In this document: in pieces, positions 61,287-64,000 of the stretch
Layout of the letters: the number at the start of each line of letters is the position of its first letter
Numbering within the stretch: the stretch's first letter is position 1
NCBI GenBank assembly: GCA_041743085.1
Contig: JBGTNL010000114.1
Location: 1-64,000, forward strand
Source: JAFMPW01 sp041743085
GTDB lineage: Bacteria > Bacteroidota > Bacteroidia > Flavobacteriales > Flavobacteriaceae
Length of the DNA stretch: 64,000 nt
Direction: 5' to 3'
Notes under the pieces: generated by a model
Told to the model about the DNA's origin: nothing
What the model saw: the letters and a program-made list of their open reading frames with translations, nothing else
Database searches by the model: none
Translations under genes and position numbers: made by a program

Positions 61287-62399
61287 TTACATCACATCCT
61301 TCAATGCGGCCAATAGCATGTTTACATGATTGTGATCCGAGCTTTCTCCCATCAAGCCTATCCGCCATATCTTTCCGGCAAAAGGGCCCAGTCCGCCCCC
61401 GATCTCTATATTGTATTCTTCCAGCAAGCGTTTTCTAACCTGGGCATCATCAACGCCTTCCGGAATCCTTACCGCATTTAACATCGGCAATCTATACGGT
61501 TTTTCCACAAGAAATTGAAATCCCATGGTTTCCAGGCCATCGCGCAACAATTCATGGTTTTTTTGATGTCTCCTAAAACGATTTTCCAGACCTTCCTCCA
61601 GGACAATTCGCAGTGCCTCGCGCATAGCGTACATGGCCGATACAGGGGCCGTATGGTGGTAGGCTCTTTTGGCTCCGGCCCAGTAATTTTTGACCAGGGA
61701 TAAATCTAAAAACCAGCTCTGCACCTTGGTTTTCCGATTTTCCAGTACGTCTATTGCCGTTGGACTAAAGGTAACCGGGGAGAGTCCGGGAGGAGCGCTC
61801 AAACATTTCTGGCTGCCCGAGTACAGGGCATCAATGCCCCATTCGTCTACCTTAAGTTGCACCCCGCAGTAGGAGGTTACGGCGTCTACCACAAAAAGGG
61901 CTCCCGCCGCTTTGGCCAATCCGCTTATTTCTTCCAGGGGCTGCAATGCCCCTGTTGAAGTTTCGGCATGTACAATGGCCAAAAGTTTTGGAGAGCTATT
62001 TTCCAAAGCGTTCTTAACATCCTCAATTTTTATCGGGGTTCCCCATTCTGCCTCGACCTTTATTACTTTTGCTCCGCAGCGTTCGGCAATATCTGCCATA
62101 CGGTTCCCAAAAACGCCGTGTATGCAAATTACCGCCTCATCTCCGGGTTCCAATAAGTTGATCAGACAGGTCTCCATCCCGGCACTTCCCGGGGCGGAAA
62201 CCACAAAAGTCAGAGGGTTTTGTGTTTGCAAGGTCTGCTGAACCATGGCCTTGATATCGTCCATAACCTCTAAAAATTCGGGGTCCAAGTGCCCTACCAA
62301 AGGGGTGGCCATTGCCCTCAATACCCGCGGATGCACATCACTTGGCCCGGGGCCCATCAGTACCCTTGTACTTGTTTTCATTTCATCGATTTTTCCCAT
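61287..62399 (-). CDS. class V aminotransferase (alanine/serine-glyoxylate aminotransferase type)
   Basis: The 370-residue fold-type I enzyme opens RVLMGPGPSDVHPRVL, typical of alanine-glyoxylate and serine-glyoxylate aminotransferases. It has Asp172 (VVDAVTSYCG) and the PLP lysine Lys198 in YSGSQKCLSAPPG. It should transfer an amino group from alanine or serine to glyoxylate or a similar acceptor. The adjacent FAD/Fe-S oxidase gene, 49 bases upstream on the same strand, suggests a shared operon. Confidence 0.88.
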   Translation of the reverse strand: MGKIDEMKTSTRVLMGPGPSDVHPRVLRAMATPLVGHLDPEFLEVMDDIKAMVQQTLQTQNPLTFVVSAPGSAGMETCLINLLEPGDEAVICIHGVFGNRMADIAERCGAKVIKVEAEWGTPIKIEDVKNALENSSPKLLAIVHAETSTGALQPLEEISGLAKAAGALFVVDAVTSYCGVQLKVDEWGIDALYSGSQKCLSAPPGLSPVTFSPTAIDVLENRKTKVQSWFLDLSLVKNYWAGAKRAYHHTAPVSAMYAMREALRIVLEEGLENRFRRHQKNHELLRDGLETMGFQFLVEKPYRLPMLNAVRIPEGVDDAQVRKRLLEEYNIEIGGGLGPFAGKIWRIGLMGESSDHNHVNMLLAALKDVM

Positions 62400-62448
62400 T
62401 GTCGCGATTTATTTTTGTTTGGAAGGCATAACAGCCTGTTGAAATATA

Positions 62449-64000
62449 TCAATTATTTTTTATGGCCCTTACGGTCTCTACAAAGTGTTTCGGTTTTGCA
62501 TTTGTAAAATGCAGTATCTGGTGGCGGCAACTAAATCCGCAGGCGACTATTTCATGATCTTTTTGCAGTTTCTCCACCGCCGGGAACAGAATTTCCTTCC
62601 CGATCTTTTCGGATAAGTCATAATGTTCCTTCTCGTATCCGAAGGACCCCGCCATGCCACAGCAGCCCGATGGTATTTCTTCTATCCCCTTTCCGGAATC
62701 TTTTAACAACCGTTTCATTGAATCGGTACCATACAAGGCCTTTTGATGGCAGTGCCCGTGTATGGCCAGGGCCTTCGAAATGGGTTCAAAATGAACATTC
62801 AATCGACCTTTTTCAAATTCGTCTGCCAGGAACACATCTATCATCACTACCCCATTTATCAATTGTTCCGCCATAGCAGTGTCGGCTATCATATCCGGGA
62901 GGTCATCGTTCAGGGCGGAAGCACAGCTGGGCTCACAAACCACGACTTTCAGCCCCTCGGCCAGGAATGTTTTCAGGCCGTCCAATGTTTTTGCTCCCTC
63001 TTTTTTGGCATTGCGTAGAAAACCATGGGATATTTTAGGCCTTTGGCAACAACCTACGTTGGCCAGGATGACTTCGTATCCGCAGGAATTCAAAAGTTGC
63101 AGGGCGGAGATGCCTATATGTGGTTCATGATAATTCAAATAGGTGTCCGCGTACAAGACTACTTTTTTATCGCCCTTATTCGTTTTATGGGCATTATTTG
63201 CAAACCATTTATAAAACGGCTGCCTGGCAAAATCGGGTAAGGTCCTTCGCTTGTCGAAATTCGCAGTACTTTGCAAAACAGACCGGAACAGACCGCTCCT
63301 TTGAACCGTGTTCACTATACCTGCTTTCCACCCCGAGACATTCGCCGCGGCCTTTGCCGAATCGCGGATAAGCCTGTCCCTGAAGGTGATGCCATGTTCA
63401 TCATAATACATTTGCAGGGTGTCACTTTTCATTTTTGCCATATCCACATTACTGGGACATTCGGATTTACATGCCTTACAGGAAAGGCAAAGATCCATGA
63501 CCTCGTGAAGACGTTTGCTAGACAGTCCTTCTTTACCAAATTGATTAGACATCGCCATCCTAAGTGCATTTGCCCTGCCACGTGTGGAATGTTCCTCATC
63601 CCTTGTTGCCTTAAAACTGGGGCACATGGTGCCGCCGAGGAGTTTTCTACATTCCCCTACCCCGGTACACATGTGTACAGAGGCTTCAAAACCCTCCTCC
63701 GCGCTGTATTTGTATTCCGATTTTACGGGCTCATCCCGGTAGGCTGTACCGTAGCGCAAATTGTGTTCTATTGTCTGCGCCTCCACGATTTTTCCGGGGT
63801 TCATAAGGTTATCGGGGTCAAAAAGTTTTTTTACTCCCAAAAAGGCATCATACAGGGTTTCTCCGAAAAAGCGTTTGTTGTAGGCACTTCGTACCAGCCC
63901 GTCGCCGTGCTCCCCGCTCCACGATCCCTTGTATTTCATCACAAGTTCAAAAGTATCGTCGGTTATGCGTTTCAATCTTTCAATATCCTCCGCCAACCTC
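62449..64000 (-). CDS. FAD-linked oxidase with Fe-S and CCG domains (D-lactate/glycolate dehydrogenase type), truncated
   Basis: Only the C-terminal 517 residues lie in the window; the gene continues past the right edge. The visible part starts at the end of the FAD-binding oxidase domain (GEHGDGLVRS). It continues with a 4Fe-4S ferredoxin-like region (CLSCKACKSECPSN) and then two CCG motifs (NVGCCQRP and PSGCCGMAGSFGYEKE). This arrangement is that of Dld-II-type D-lactate or glycolate dehydrogenases, which pass electrons to quinones. It is probably co-transcribed with the aminotransferase gene 49 bases downstream. Confidence 0.88.
   Translation of the reverse strand, partial: RLAEDIERLKRITDDTFELVMKYKGSWSGEHGDGLVRSAYNKRFFGETLYDAFLGVKKLFDPDNLMNPGKIVEAQTIEHNLRYGTAYRDEPVKSEYKYSAEEGFEASVHMCTGVGECRKLLGGTMCPSFKATRDEEHSTRGRANALRMAMSNQFGKEGLSSKRLHEVMDLCLSCKACKSECPSNVDMAKMKSDTLQMYYDEHGITFRDRLIRDSAKAAANVSGWKAGIVNTVQRSGLFRSVLQSTANFDKRRTLPDFARQPFYKWFANNAHKTNKGDKKVVLYADTYLNYHEPHIGISALQLLNSCGYEVILANVGCCQRPKISHGFLRNAKKEGAKTLDGLKTFLAEGLKVVVCEPSCASALNDDLPDMIADTAMAEQLINGVVMIDVFLADEFEKGRLNVHFEPISKALAIHGHCHQKALYGTDSMKRLLKDSGKGIEEIPSGCCGMAGSFGYEKEHYDLSEKIGKEILFPAVEKLQKDHEIVACGFSCRHQILHFTNAKPKHFVETVRAIKNN

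Noticed and set aside
1..64000. rRNA, tRNA, CRISPR array or prophage
   Set aside because: Reading by eye on both strands found no rRNA-like or cloverleaf tRNA pattern, no regularly spaced direct repeats with unique spacers, and no phage structural or integrase genes. Short tRNAs could be missed without a dedicated search.

Overview
The window looks like chromosomal DNA of a marine-type member of the Flavobacteriaceae (Bacteroidota). The evidence is type IX secretion C-terminal sorting domains on three large secreted proteins, TAnnTTTG-like -7 promoter boxes, a flavobacterial gene set (YfhO, DUF4834, DUF2207/LemA, SPT-like alpha-oxoamine synthase, circularly permuted ATP-grasp/alpha-E/transglutaminase trio) and an estimated GC content in the low forties. 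I saw no rRNA, tRNA, CRISPR array, complete insertion sequence or prophage. Gene density is normal, but the intergenic gaps are unusually rich in dispersed hairpin repeats.

Layout. 0.5-8 kb: a secreted nucleoside-hydrolase-like lectin protein, then a + strand run of sugar or polyol catabolic enzymes (hexulose-phosphate-synthase-like decarboxylase, medium-chain dehydrogenase, SDR, sugar-phosphate isomerase/epimerase, NADP-dependent reductase). 8-20 kb: LemA/DUF2207 pair, secreted vanadium-haloperoxidase-like phosphatase, DUF1080 lipoprotein, second alcohol dehydrogenase, EamA exporter, an EF-G2-type elongation factor and a cold-shock-domain protein. 20-26 kb: a paralogue of the first secreted protein with Ig-like repeats instead of lectin modules, a secreted glutaredoxin-like protein and an M19 dipeptidase. 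26.4-26.9 kb: three very short genes, two of them clear tandem duplicates, ending in a strong terminator. 27-37 kb: aspartoacylase-like and RimK-like genes, CorA, a flippase/glycosyltransferase pair, YfhO and DUF4834.

37-49 kb: an outer-membrane barrel protein, a GNAT-fold protein facing a probable sulfonolipid (capnine) gene pair (cysteate-synthase-like plus alpha-oxoamine synthase), prolyl oligopeptidase, YbaB, a DUF1508 protein, threonine aldolase and a zinc metalloprotease. 49-54 kb: the ATP-grasp/alpha-E/transglutaminase trio, prfB with its programmed +1 frameshift, and an OsmC protein between two copies of a double-hairpin repeat. 54-64 kb: an FtsX-type permease, a BlaI regulator with an M56 peptidase fused to ankyrin repeats, an S41 peptidase, a class V aminotransferase and a truncated FAD/Fe-S oxidase running off the right edge.

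Most notable: the tandem 37-residue protein genes; the putative sulfonolipid locus with a possible N-acyltransferase beside it; an EF-G paralogue without the catalytic histidine; the M56-ankyrin fusion; and several families of dispersed intergenic repeats, one of which ends on a start codon.
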